A program made the position numbers and the translations under genes. From Paenibacillus macerans (GTDB taxonomy: Bacteria > Bacillota > Bacilli > Paenibacillales > Paenibacillaceae): a DNA stretch of 64,000 nucleotides. The DNA is taken from the NCBI RefSeq assembly GCF_900454495.1, contig NZ_UGSI01000001.1, forward strand, positions 186,001-250,000, written 5' to 3'. Positions 43,473 to 51,547 of the stretch are shown here, one piece after another; position 1 is the first letter of the stretch, and each line of letters begins with the position of its first letter. The notes under the pieces are model-generated. The model was not told where the DNA came from and did not search any database. It was given only the letters and a program-made list of their open reading frames with translations.

Positions 43473-44983
43473 GCATGAGGAGAGGGAGTTTTCGTAAAAT
43501 TACGACGGCGCTGCTGACCGCAACGCTTGCGCTGGGATTGCTTGCGGGCTGCAGCGGAGGCAAAGCCGCCGACAAAGAGCAGGAGAAGGTGCTGCGGATC
43601 GGTGTGCTGTACGGGGGATACGATGATTCGTATTTCCGCCAGCAATATACCGATGTCTATGAATTTACGCATCAGAAAGTCCGGATCGAGATCGTTCCGG
43701 CCGTCGATCAAAGCCAATACCGCTATTCCGACGGCACGGAAGAGAATCAACCGCCGGATTACCTGGACAGCATAAAAAAGATTATGACCGGCGGCAATCC
43801 GGTCGACATCGTTGTTACGGATACGAGCGTGCTGAACCAATTGATCCAGGAAAACATGGTCAAGCAACTGGACCCGATGATTCAGGAAGATAAATTTGAC
43901 ACTGCGGATTACGTGCCTGCGGTGATTGAAGGCATCAAGGATTTAGGGGACGGGAAACTGTACGCTTTAACTCCATCCTTCACTTCATCGGCGCTTTTTT
44001 ATAACAAAAAGATATTTGCCGACGCCGGCGTCGAACCTCCGACGGACAAGATGACGTGGGATGACGTTTTTAATTTGGCTCGCCGCGTTGCCAAAGGGGA
44101 AGGAAAAGACCGGGTCTACGGATTTGCTTTCAGCCGCTACCAGGGCAGCGATCCGTTTTACGATATGCAGAGCAATTACCTAAACGCCCTGCAGCTCAAA
44201 ACGTATGACGATAAAGCGGAAATGATGACGGTTAATTCGCCCCAATGGATCAAAGTTTGGGAAACGATGTCGAAACTGGTCAAGGATAAAATCATTCCGG
44301 ACTCCTCGGCGGGCATGTCGGATGGAGCCATGGACCAATGGACGCCGATCAGCGGCGATTTGTTCCTGTCCGGCAAAGTCGCGATGACGATCGGGGATAA
44401 CTATTATATCAGCGAGATTGCCGATGCGAACAACAATGCCGGCAAAATCAAAAACTTCAAAGCGGTCGATTGGGATATCGTTACGGTGCCGGTACATTCC
44501 GAAAAACCGGATGTCGGGGGAAATATTTGGCTAGGCAGCACGTTTGCCATCAACAGTGCGGCGCCGAATCCGGAGACCGCCTGGGATTTTATCAAATTCA
44601 TCAACGGCCCGGATTGGGCGAAACTAAAATCCCGCAGCAATTCTTACGAGATGGTGGCGCGCAAGTCGTTTATTGAGCCGAAACAAGGATTGGATTACAA
44701 TATTCAGGCGTTTTATTTGCTCAAGCCTACGCCGCCGACGGACCCGAAAGACGACAAAATGTTCGCCGAAAAACCGGGCCTGTACAGCGTAACCAACATC
44801 GGGCGCAATTACTATCAGGAAGTGCTGGAGAACAAAAAAACGCCGGAGGAAGCGCTCAAGGAATGGGAAGAAAAGGGCAACAAGATGTTGCTGGAAATCA
44901 AAAACAACCCGAAAACCCAATTCCAGGAAGACGGCACTCCGTACATCCCGAACGAAAGCGGAACTTCCGGAGTCAAATATTAA
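43469..44983 (+). CDS. Extracellular solute-binding lipoprotein (SBP_bac_1 family), operon member
   Basis: 504 residues. Lipobox LLAGC with Cys28, then a family 1-like binding protein (VLRIGVLYGGYDDSYFRQQYTDVYEFTHQ..., TSSALFYNKKIFADAGVEPPTD). These proteins usually serve sugar importers with MalF/MalG permeases. Here it is translationally coupled (ATGA overlap) to a MacB-like exporter ATPase and no MalF/G genes are near. It may be a sensor or accessory for the transporter. The paralogue at 45382 follows after a terminator. Confidence 0.88.
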   Translation: MSMRRGSFRKITTALLTATLALGLLAGCSGGKAADKEQEKVLRIGVLYGGYDDSYFRQQYTDVYEFTHQKVRIEIVPAVDQSQYRYSDGTEENQPPDYLDSIKKIMTGGNPVDIVVTDTSVLNQLIQENMVKQLDPMIQEDKFDTADYVPAVIEGIKDLGDGKLYALTPSFTSSALFYNKKIFADAGVEPPTDKMTWDDVFNLARRVAKGEGKDRVYGFAFSRYQGSDPFYDMQSNYLNALQLKTYDDKAEMMTVNSPQWIKVWETMSKLVKDKIIPDSSAGMSDGAMDQWTPISGDLFLSGKVAMTIGDNYYISEIADANNNAGKIKNFKAVDWDIVTVPVHSEKPDVGGNIWLGSTFAINSAAPNPETAWDFIKFINGPDWAKLKSRSNSYEMVARKSFIEPKQGLDYNIQAFYLLKPTPPTDPKDDKMFAEKPGLYSVTNIGRNYYQEVLENKKTPEEALKEWEEKGNKMLLEIKNNPKTQFQEDGTPYIPNESGTSGVKY

Positions 44984-45019
44984 GCAGGCGTGTAAACAAA
45001 ATTTACTAAACCCAAAAGC

Positions 45020-45051
45020 AGCTGCCGGGAACGATCCCGGCGGCTTTTTTT
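45020..45051 (+). terminator. Intrinsic terminator of the ABC operon
   Basis: AGCTGCCGGGA and TCCCGGCGGCT (one G-U) with a 4-nt loop and seven Ts. Confidence 0.9.
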
Positions 45052-45120
45052 GGCCGCTCCTGGGTAATCTATAGGCAGGGAGAAGATTTATGAAATAACG
45101 AAAGGATGAACTGACAAGCC

Positions 45121-45285
45121 ATGCGTTGGGTATACTTCAATAAGTTGTACAGAACGAAGTTTCAAGCCGGTTGCCTGGCCCGCAGACTCGAGCAGGATGG
45201 CTGGATTTACGGTTTTGACGACATGCGCGAAATTGAAATTTTCCGCTCTCGGAAAGGAAAATACGGCGTCCGTTTTATCCCGTGA
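45121..45285 (+). CDS. Hypothetical 54-residue protein
   Basis: A short frame starting MRWVYFNKLYRTKFQAGCLA and ending GKYGVRFIP. AAAGGATGA lies about 12 bp before the ATG. The composition (aromatic, basic, no membrane segment) is protein-like, and the frame fills the space between the terminator and the second solute-binding gene. I do not recognise a family. Confidence 0.5.
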   Translation: MRWVYFNKLYRTKFQAGCLARRLEQDGWIYGFDDMREIEIFRSRKGKYGVRFIP

Positions 45286-45381
45286 TTACACCTGTCACAA
45301 AGGAGGCCCTAGCGCGCGTTATAGTGAATAGGAGCGGATTATTACAAGACAAAGCTGATGATAAGGGAGAGGAGTTTGCAA

Positions 45382-46818
45382 TTGAATAGCAGTTTTTGGG
45401 GAAAAAGGTTATGGGCTGTTATAGCCATGTTAAGTCTGATCGCATCTCTTTCCGTGGGCTGCACTTCGGCTAAGCCCGCCTATGATGAAGAGAGGGTGTT
45501 GCGAATCGGGATGGTGTACGGAAGCGGGAATGAAGCAAATTTCCGGCAAGCATATGTGGATGCCTTTGAGGTGACCCATCCCGGCCTTACCATAGAACTT
45601 GTTCCGGCCATTTATGGAGGTTCCTACGGAAGAAATGCGAAGCAAGAAGAAGACCAAGATATTATGAAAAATCTGAAAAAAATCATGACCGGCGACAACC
45701 CGGTCGATGTGGTCATCGTAAGCGACGAGGTCCTGACGAGATTGGTGCGGGAAAACCTGGTTAAACCGCTGGATCCGCTCATTCAAAAGGATAAATTCGA
45801 TACCTCCGGCATCGTTCCCGCTGTGTTGGAAGGAGCCAAGGCTATTGGAGACCAGCACATTTACGGATTAAGTCCGACGTTTACGGCTTCGGCGCTGTTT
45901 TATAATAAGAAAATTTTTCAGGAAGCCGGGGTGGAACCGCCGACCGACAATATGACTTGGGATGAGGTGTTTAACCTCGCCCGCCGCGTGGCTAGAGGTG
46001 AGGGGCAGAATCGAATTTACGGCATATCCTTTACGCAATGGCGCGACGGCCTAGGGCCGTTTAATTATATGGTTTCGGATTACGTCGCCCCGCTTCAACT
46101 CAAGCTCGTTGATGAGCAGACAGGGAAGATGGCCGTTAATTCGCCGCAATGGGAAAAGGTCTTGACCACTATCAGTGAGCTGGTGGCCGATAAGGTGTTA
46201 TTTGGAGGTTACAAAGGTCAGTATATTGAACAGACGCCTACATATGATACAGACCTTTTTATCTCGGGCGATACGGCCATGCTGGTGGCCGATTACAGTT
46301 ATGTGGGTCAATTGAACGACGCGATTGAATATGCCAAGAAGAATAACGGTTCTTCTATAGACTGGGACGTAGCGGCCTTTCCAATGCATCCGGAGGCGCC
46401 GGAAACCGGCGGCATCAAGTTAAACAATCTTACGGCGATTAACAACGCCGCTCCAAATGTAGAGGACGCCTGGGAATTTGTCAAATTTCTAAACGGTGAT
46501 GATTACGCCAAGATCAGATCGCATAGCGGCTCCGAACTCGTCGCCCGGAAGAAATATATCCGTCCCCAAGGCGGACTGGACTATCATATTGAGGCCTTTT
46601 CCGCTCGGAAGCCGGTTCCCCCGTCCGTTTCGGATGAGCCCCTGCTGTCTAGCCTCGAGCTTTCGAAGCTGTTTTGGGAAGTGGAGATGTCGGGCGAGAC
46701 TTTTTTCGAGCAAGTCGCGGACAGCCAAGCGACGCCAAAAGAAGCGCTGGCGGAATGGGAACAGGCGGGAAATGAAATACTGGCCAAATTTAAAAAAGAG
46801 CCACAGGGCGGAGATTGA
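45382..46818 (+). CDS. Extracellular solute-binding lipoprotein, paralogue
   Basis: 478 residues. Lipobox SVGC with Cys27. It is clearly paralogous to the protein at 43469: both share RIG(V/M)(L/V)YG, LFYNKKIF, AGVEPPTD and VFNLARRVA. The TTG at 45382 is preferred because GGAG lies 7 bp upstream; the frame starts at 45358 with an ATG lacking a ribosome site. No permease or ATPase follows. It could share the upstream transporter or act as a free sensor. The C-terminal 60 residues differ most between the paralogues. Confidence 0.85.
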   Translation: MNSSFWGKRLWAVIAMLSLIASLSVGCTSAKPAYDEERVLRIGMVYGSGNEANFRQAYVDAFEVTHPGLTIELVPAIYGGSYGRNAKQEEDQDIMKNLKKIMTGDNPVDVVIVSDEVLTRLVRENLVKPLDPLIQKDKFDTSGIVPAVLEGAKAIGDQHIYGLSPTFTASALFYNKKIFQEAGVEPPTDNMTWDEVFNLARRVARGEGQNRIYGISFTQWRDGLGPFNYMVSDYVAPLQLKLVDEQTGKMAVNSPQWEKVLTTISELVADKVLFGGYKGQYIEQTPTYDTDLFISGDTAMLVADYSYVGQLNDAIEYAKKNNGSSIDWDVAAFPMHPEAPETGGIKLNNLTAINNAAPNVEDAWEFVKFLNGDDYAKIRSHSGSELVARKKYIRPQGGLDYHIEAFSARKPVPPSVSDEPLLSSLELSKLFWEVEMSGETFFEQVADSQATPKEALAEWEQAGNEILAKFKKEPQGGD

Positions 46819-46866
46819 ATGTAGAAACAAGGGGATGATGGGCGGTTTTTTCCTCCCATCCCCCCC

Positions 46867-46896
46867 TTGACATTCGCATGACTTATATTGTATATT
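46867..46896 (+). promoter_or_regulatory. Promoter of the tRNA-fMet/tRNA-CAU pair
   Basis: TTGACA (46867-46872), 18 bp, TATATT (46891-46896), about 23 bp before the first tRNA. Confidence 0.65.
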
Positions 46897-46918
46897 AATT
46901 AAGTCGCTATTTTAATGA

Positions 46919-46992
<74 letters not shown>

Positions 46993-47004
46993 TTGATGTG
47001 GTTC

Positions 47005-47078
47005 GGGCCCTTAGCTCAGTTGGTTAGAGCGGTCGGCTCATAACCGATTGGTCACAGGTTCGAGTCCTGTAGGGCCCA
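47005..47078 (+). tRNA. tRNA with CAT anticodon, probably tRNA-Ile2 (lysidine type)
   Basis: 74 nt: acceptor GGGCCCT/AGGGCCC, D-arm GCTC-AGTTGGTTA-GAGC, anticodon loop CTCATAA, T-arm ACAGG-TTCGAGT-CCTGT. The body resembles the Bacillus tRNA-Ile2 more than elongator tRNA-Met, but CAT tRNAs are easily confused. CCA not encoded. It lies 12 bp after tRNA-fMet. Confidence 0.9.
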
Positions 47079-47086
47079 TAAGCCGA

Positions 47087-47112
47087 AACCCCTTGCCAGG
47101 CAAGGGGTTTTT
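47087..47112 (+). terminator. Terminator of the tRNA pair
   Basis: AACCCCTTGC and GCAAGGGGTT with a 3-nt loop and a T-run, 8 bp after the second tRNA. Confidence 0.85.
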
Positions 47113-47342
47113 GCTATTTTAAAGGATGGTTGAGTTGGCTTTTTGCCATCGTAAAATGGTCGGGAAATTTGATTTGCTAACGGCGGCTTGGCGATGGCTG
47201 TTTGTCCACGGGTTCGGAACTAGGTAAATGACAGTCGCGATAACAGGACTGAAATTCGGCAATTGACTTGAGTGGGCGCGCTAATGATAGTATATATTCT
47301 ATAAAACAAATCTATCGCAAATGGGTGGGAGAGGTGAAATCA

Positions 47343-47797
47343 TTGGAGATTCAATTGGACGACTTAAACGGTCCGGAAATTAGGGCGTTGATCGGGGAGC
47401 ACCTGGCGAACATGGCGGAAACCTCGCTCCGGAAAGCATTCACGCTCTTGATCTGGAGGGTCTGAAAAAGCCGGAAATTACGTTCTGGAGCGCATGGGAG
47501 CAAGGGATATTAGCGGGCTGTGGCGCGTTAAAGGAGCTTGACCGGGAGCAAGGCGAAATAAAATCGATGCGGACGGCGTCATCCCATCGGCGCAAAGGCG
47601 TCGCCAGGGCCTTGCTGGCCCATATCGTGGAAGAGGCCAGACGGAGGGGGTACCGGCGGTTAAGCCTGGAGACGGGCTCGATGGACGCTTTTAAGCCGGC
47701 CAGAAACTTGTATGAAAGCTTCGGGTTTGAATACTGCAGTCCGTTTGCGGATTACAAAGAGGATCCGAACAGCGTTTTTATGACCAAAGAACTGTAA
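47343..47797 (+). pseudogene. GNAT-family N-acetyltransferase with single-base frameshift
   Basis: A TTG start with GAGAGGTGA upstream gives MEIQLDDLNGPEIRALIGEHLANMAETS, then the frame breaks near 47427. Moving to the next frame gives PESIHALDLEGLKKPEITFW, followed by GCGALKELD and GEIKSMRTASSHRRKGVARALLAHI (acetyl-CoA loop R-R-K-G-V-A), ending DPNSVFMTKEL. The two parts make one normal protein of about 151 residues. One base is missing around TCGCTCCGG. It could be a true inactivating deletion or a sequencing error. Confidence 0.85.
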
Positions 47798-47833
47798 TGT
47801 ACAATTGATTTGATACTAACAACATCGCTTCGG

Positions 47834-47861
47834 CCGTCTGTAGGCTAGGCGGTTTTTTTTT
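47834..47861 (+). terminator. Terminator after the GNAT gene
   Basis: CCGTCT/AGGCGG (one G-U) with a 7-nt loop and nine Ts. Confidence 0.75.
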
Positions 47862-47874
47862 GCGTTTTTATGAA

Positions 47875-47911
47875 AAAAAGAAAAATAAAGGGAGTCGCCA
47901 AAGCGACTCCC
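47875..47911 (-). terminator. Terminator of the Spo0E-like gene
   Basis: GGGAGTCGC and GCGACTCCC with a 4-nt loop, followed on the minus strand by a T-rich stretch. It lies 6 bp after the stop of the minus-strand gene. Confidence 0.85.
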
Positions 47912-47917
47912 CCTGAA

Positions 47918-48076
47918 TCATTTGCTTTGCTGTTCTAAGATCAAACGATGATATTCGTTCAACAGCTCGTCCAGTCGTTGACTTACCAAAACGAGCTCCC
48001 GGTCGGCCAGACGTTTGCACGCAGCAAGCTTGTTTAATTCCAACCGGAGTTCTTCAATTTTTAGAATCAGCTCCAA
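47918..48076 (-). CDS. Spo0E-family aspartyl-phosphate phosphatase
   Basis: 52 residues from a TTG start with AGGAG upstream. The short helical hairpin ends with SQRLDELLNEYHRLI, the S-Q-x-L-D signature of Spo0E-like phosphatases. These remove the phosphate from Spo0A~P and delay sporulation. The first helix is ELILKIEELRLELNKL. Monocistronic, with its own terminator; not linked to other sporulation genes here. Confidence 0.85.
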   Translation of the reverse strand: MELILKIEELRLELNKLAACKRLADRELVLVSQRLDELLNEYHRLILEQQSK

Positions 48077-48317
48077 AGCGAACAACTCCTAGTATTTAAA
48101 TATCTATGTAATACGTCCGCTGTGCACTGGCGACCGTCATGCGGAATCCCACTTTATATCTGTTCCGCACCAGGCTAAAGTGGTAGTAATACATTCTATG
48201 TCTGAATTTGTAAATCCTCCCTTGAAGAAGAGAAACATTTGCAAAAAAATGTCGAAAGCCAATAAAATATTAGTTAAAAAATATATTGCAGGGCGGGCTG
48301 GAGTTGGCGAAACGAGA

Positions 48318-48512
48318 TTATCTTTCAAACGGAATAATCCGGGTAACGTGCGAAATTTCGTTCAGCTTGACCCAAACGGCCCCTTCGATGGTGCGGAGTT
48401 GAACCCTGTCGGGAGCCGATCCCCATTTCGGCAAACCGGTCATTATTTGTCCGCTTTCCAGTTTTACGACGACCTGATGACCCAGCGTAACGGCGATTTT
48501 CAGTTCATGCAT
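48318..48512 (-). CDS. Small protein with Sm/Rof-like beta-barrel pattern
   Basis: 64 residues from ATG with GGAAGGTG upstream on the minus strand. The alternating pattern (LKIAVTLGHQVVVKLESGQIMTGLPKW, VQLRTIEGAVWVKLNEISHVTRI) suggests a five-strand barrel of Sm type, as in Hfq- or Rof-like small RNA/protein binders, but I do not recognise the family. Its upstream region is shared with the tRNA-Leu promoter region. Confidence 0.7.
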   Translation of the reverse strand: MHELKIAVTLGHQVVVKLESGQIMTGLPKWGSAPDRVQLRTIEGAVWVKLNEISHVTRIIPFER

Positions 48513-48611
48513 ACATACACCTTCCTCTTGTGATGATGGCTGGAAATCTATCAAATTTAACTTGCCATAAATCTTCTTATAATTGTTTTATCGGCCGAAA
48601 GGCGCAACATG

Positions 48612-48640
48612 TTGAATTTATTCCGAAATCTGTTTATAAT
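48612..48640 (+). promoter_or_regulatory. Promoter of tRNA-Leu
   Basis: TTGAAT (48612-48617), 17 bp, TATAAT (48635-48640), about 50 bp before the tRNA. Confidence 0.7.
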
Positions 48641-48692
48641 TTGTTATGCGGGTTTTTCAGGATGACGTGAGCTGACACGTCCCGACATATTC

Positions 48693-48778
48693 GCCGGGGT
48701 GGCGGAATAGGCAGACGCACAGGACTTAAAATCCTGGGGGTGGTGACACCCGTACGGGTTCGATTCCCGTCCTCGGCA
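48693..48778 (+). tRNA. tRNA-Leu (TAA)
   Basis: 86 nt, class II with a long variable arm (GGGGGTGGTGACACCCGT). Acceptor GCCGGGG/CCTCGGC, anticodon stem CAGGA/TCCTG around CTTAAAA. No CCA encoded. Confidence 0.95.
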
Positions 48779-48791
48779 TGGTTGCATAAAG

Positions 48792-48837
48792 AAACGCATG
48801 ACTTTCGCAGGCAGTGCGGATATCGTGCGTTTTTTTT
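48792..48837 (+). terminator. Possible terminator after tRNA-Leu
   Basis: AAACGCA and TGCGTTT with about 28 nt between (partly self-pairing) and eight Ts. The rest of the gap to the next gene, 48838-49089, shows no gene I can support, although it must contain the promoter of the BIG2 protein. Confidence 0.45.
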
Positions 48838-49089
48838 GTTGGCTTGGCGCGTAAAAAGCAGTTCATTTTTCGTGGAGGAGGGGCTGTTTTTTCATATTGA
48901 GAAGGCCGTTCTTATTCCTATGATCGTCGAATTTTGTCGTATTGGGTAAAACACTCATTTTTTTAATAGGACAAAGGGCTTATTTTTGTTGAAAAACGTT
49001 ACGAAATATCTACCAAATGTCGATATAAATACATAGGCCTGGAAAAAGGTTCCTTTATCCGAAGAACAAGACTAAAAGGAGAGAAATGC

Positions 49090-51369
49090 ATGGTTGTTAA
49101 AAGGAAGATGACGAAGTGGTTCCTCGTTTTGGCGCTGCTCCTTGCCGTGGTGTTTCCGACCGGAGTTTTTGCAGCCACCGGCGATGTCAGCGCAATCTCC
49201 ATTGACGGGGAGAATACGACGATCGAGCTCAAAGTTGGAAGTTCCAAGCAGCTGAAGGTATGGGCTTCGATCGAGGGCTCGACGACCAAAAAAGATGTAA
49301 CCGGAGTGGTCACCTGGACATCTTCGGAAAATATCCTGAGCTTGAACAACGGGATGGTAACTCCGTTCAAGAGCGGGACATCGATCATTCAAGCCAGCTA
49401 TCAGGGCTCCGTTTCGATGATTACGATTAAAGCGGTAGATACATATTCGAAATTATCGCTGGAATATAAACAGGGTGGGAAATACAGCCTGGACAGCGAC
49501 GGGGACGATCTCAAGGTTAAAGCGCTGGCGCTTAACGACAACAGTGCCGTCGATCCGAAGGATGTGACCGAAGATGCGGATTGGAGTTCCTCCAATTCGA
49601 GCGTGCTAACCATCGAGAAAGGCGTTATTAAGATCGTCGGCGAAGGGAAAGCGACGATCAAGGCGCAGTATTCCGGCATGACCGCTTCCTTCGAAGCGAC
49701 GGTTAGTTCCCCTTATGCCGGCCTGAAGCTGTATCGGGCTGCGGGTGGAACCGAAATCGGGGAAAACGAAGATCTGGAACTGATTCTTGCCGACAGCAAA
49801 ATCGAGTTGTTGGCGAAAACGGTGCCGGCCAGCGATAAGTCTGCTACTGATGTATCGAAGAAAGCGACCTGGACCTCCTCGGACACGAGCGTGGCCACCG
49901 TTGACGATGGGACCGTCGAGATCATTTCTATGGGCAAAACGACAATTACGGCAAGCTACATGGGAAAAACGGTCAGCGTAGACATTTATGTGCGGGCGCC
50001 GTATGAAGCGATCTTGCTCACCCCTTCGTCCGATCCACTGCTGTTTGTCGGCGAAACGCTGCAGATTAGCGCCGGAGTAAGGGTAGCGGCCAACGAAACG
50101 ACGGACGTCGGCAGTTCAGCTGAGTGGAGATCATCCAATAAATTGATCGCCACCGTGGACGACAATGGTCGGGTTACGGCCAAGTCGGCCGGTACGGCCA
50201 CGATTAAAGCAAAATATCAAGGCATCAGCAAAAGTTTGACGGTTACGGTTCATCCGACCATCACCAAGTTGGAAGCCGAGAAGACCGAAATGGAGCTGCT
50301 GCGGGGAGAATCCGCGAGCTTGCCGGACGTGAAGGCGACGAAGGTCGATGGCGACAAAGTGAATTTCAACAATAAAATCGTCTGGTCTTCCGACAATGAA
50401 GAAGTCGTAACCATTGAAGACGGTAAGATCGTCGCCAAAGACAGCAATGATTTGAAGCTGTCCACAACGGCTACGATTACGGGCAAACTCGAGGATATCG
50501 GATCGGGCTTAACTCCGAACGCGGCATTCCCAATCCGGGGAACGCAGGATAGCGTAGTCACCGTCAAGGTTACAGTGAAGGAAAAAGTGCTCACGCTGAT
50601 TTCGGAAGAAGAGAAGATGAGCATTGTGATGGGCGAGGAATCAAGCCTGCCGAAGATAACGGCCGTTTTTGAGAACGGGGAAGAAGTGGTCGATCCGTCC
50701 GAAATCGACTGGAGCGTGACGGGGACAAACGCGGTGCTCAAAACGGCTGGCAGCGGAAAGAAAATCAAAGGCTTGACGAAAGGAACGGCTACGTTAAAAG
50801 GAACTTATTCCAACAAAACGATCAGCATTCCGGTAACGATCGAGAAGAAGATTTCCAAAATCGTGGTTGAGCCGCAATCGATCGAATTGAACTTGAAAAA
50901 ATCGAAATCGATTAAAGTAACGGGCTATTATACGGACGGCACGAAGATCAACCTGACGAGCAAAATGGACTGGAAATCTTCGGACGAAAAAGTTGCCACG
51001 ATCCCGAGCAGTTCGGTAAAAGCGGTCGCTATCGGTACGGCAACGTTGACCGCCTCTTACCAAGGTAATGATGTCAGCGTTAAAGTTAACGTCGTACCGA
51101 AGCTGAAGAAGCTTTACGTGGACGAGAAGCGGCTGGCATTGTCCCCGGGAGCGGTGAAATCGGTTGTTGTCACCGCGGAATACGATACGGGTGAAACGGT
51201 TGTAGTCACCTCAAGCGCAACCTGGACCAGCTCCAAGCCTTCCGTCGCCAAAGTGACGGCCGGGAAGATCGAAGCCGTGGCCAAAGGCAGCTCTTCGATC
51301 AAAGCAAAGTATGGCGGCAAAACGGCAACGGTTTCCGTATCCGTTAAAGTCGAGAAAGCCAAGAAATAA
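49090..51369 (+). CDS. Secreted multi-repeat BIG2 (bacterial Ig-like) protein
   Basis: 759 residues. Signal peptide at 1-28 (KWFLVLALLLAVVFPTGVFA). The rest is about eight Ig-like group 2 domains of 80-90 residues. Each has the pattern S/A-T-W-T/K-S-S-(D/N)-x-S/V-(V)-A-T-V-(x)-G-x-(V/I) followed by G-T/S-A/S-x-I-x-A-x-Y-x-G-K-x-x-S/T-V. No enzymatic domain, SLH domain, LPxTG or membrane anchor is visible, so it is probably shed or held by other wall components. The start has AAAGGAGAG upstream and a strong terminator follows. Confidence 0.88.
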   Translation: MVVKRKMTKWFLVLALLLAVVFPTGVFAATGDVSAISIDGENTTIELKVGSSKQLKVWASIEGSTTKKDVTGVVTWTSSENILSLNNGMVTPFKSGTSIIQASYQGSVSMITIKAVDTYSKLSLEYKQGGKYSLDSDGDDLKVKALALNDNSAVDPKDVTEDADWSSSNSSVLTIEKGVIKIVGEGKATIKAQYSGMTASFEATVSSPYAGLKLYRAAGGTEIGENEDLELILADSKIELLAKTVPASDKSATDVSKKATWTSSDTSVATVDDGTVEIISMGKTTITASYMGKTVSVDIYVRAPYEAILLTPSSDPLLFVGETLQISAGVRVAANETTDVGSSAEWRSSNKLIATVDDNGRVTAKSAGTATIKAKYQGISKSLTVTVHPTITKLEAEKTEMELLRGESASLPDVKATKVDGDKVNFNNKIVWSSDNEEVVTIEDGKIVAKDSNDLKLSTTATITGKLEDIGSGLTPNAAFPIRGTQDSVVTVKVTVKEKVLTLISEEEKMSIVMGEESSLPKITAVFENGEEVVDPSEIDWSVTGTNAVLKTAGSGKKIKGLTKGTATLKGTYSNKTISIPVTIEKKISKIVVEPQSIELNLKKSKSIKVTGYYTDGTKINLTSKMDWKSSDEKVATIPSSSVKAVAIGTATLTASYQGNDVSVKVNVVPKLKKLYVDEKRLALSPGAVKSVVVTAEYDTGETVVVTSSATWTSSKPSVAKVTAGKIEAVAKGSSSIKAKYGGKTATVSVSVKVEKAKK

Positions 51370-51389
51370 CTTGGATTAGCGCAATAGCG

Positions 51390-51431
51390 AGAGACCGCCT
51401 TGCATGGCTGATGCAGGGCGGTCTCTTTTTT
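51390..51431 (+). terminator. Intrinsic terminator after the BIG2 gene
   Basis: GAGACCGCC(T)TGCAT pairs with ATGCAGGGCGGTCTC around a 5-nt loop, followed by T6. Confidence 0.88.
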
Positions 51432-51453
51432 ATTAAAATTATTCATTTTTAGA

Positions 51454-51483
51454 TTGATTTCGGGTTGCGCAATAACGTATAAT
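51454..51483 (+). promoter_or_regulatory. Promoter candidate of the MBL-fold gene
   Basis: TTGATT (51454-51459), 18 bp, TATAAT (51478-51483). Confidence 0.6.
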
Positions 51484-51547
51484 TGGAACAAATGTTCTGA
51501 TGAACTTTACATACTGCTTCTAGGCTGAAGAGAAAAGGACGACATCG

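Noticed and set aside
46829..46868. GC-rich inverted repeat (GATGGG...CCCATC) after the second solute-binding gene as a terminator
   Set aside because: No T-run follows on the plus strand and it overlaps the tRNA promoter; left unassigned.
48740..48949. 69-codon frame starting within tRNA-Leu
   Set aside because: Begins inside the tRNA; no independent start signal.
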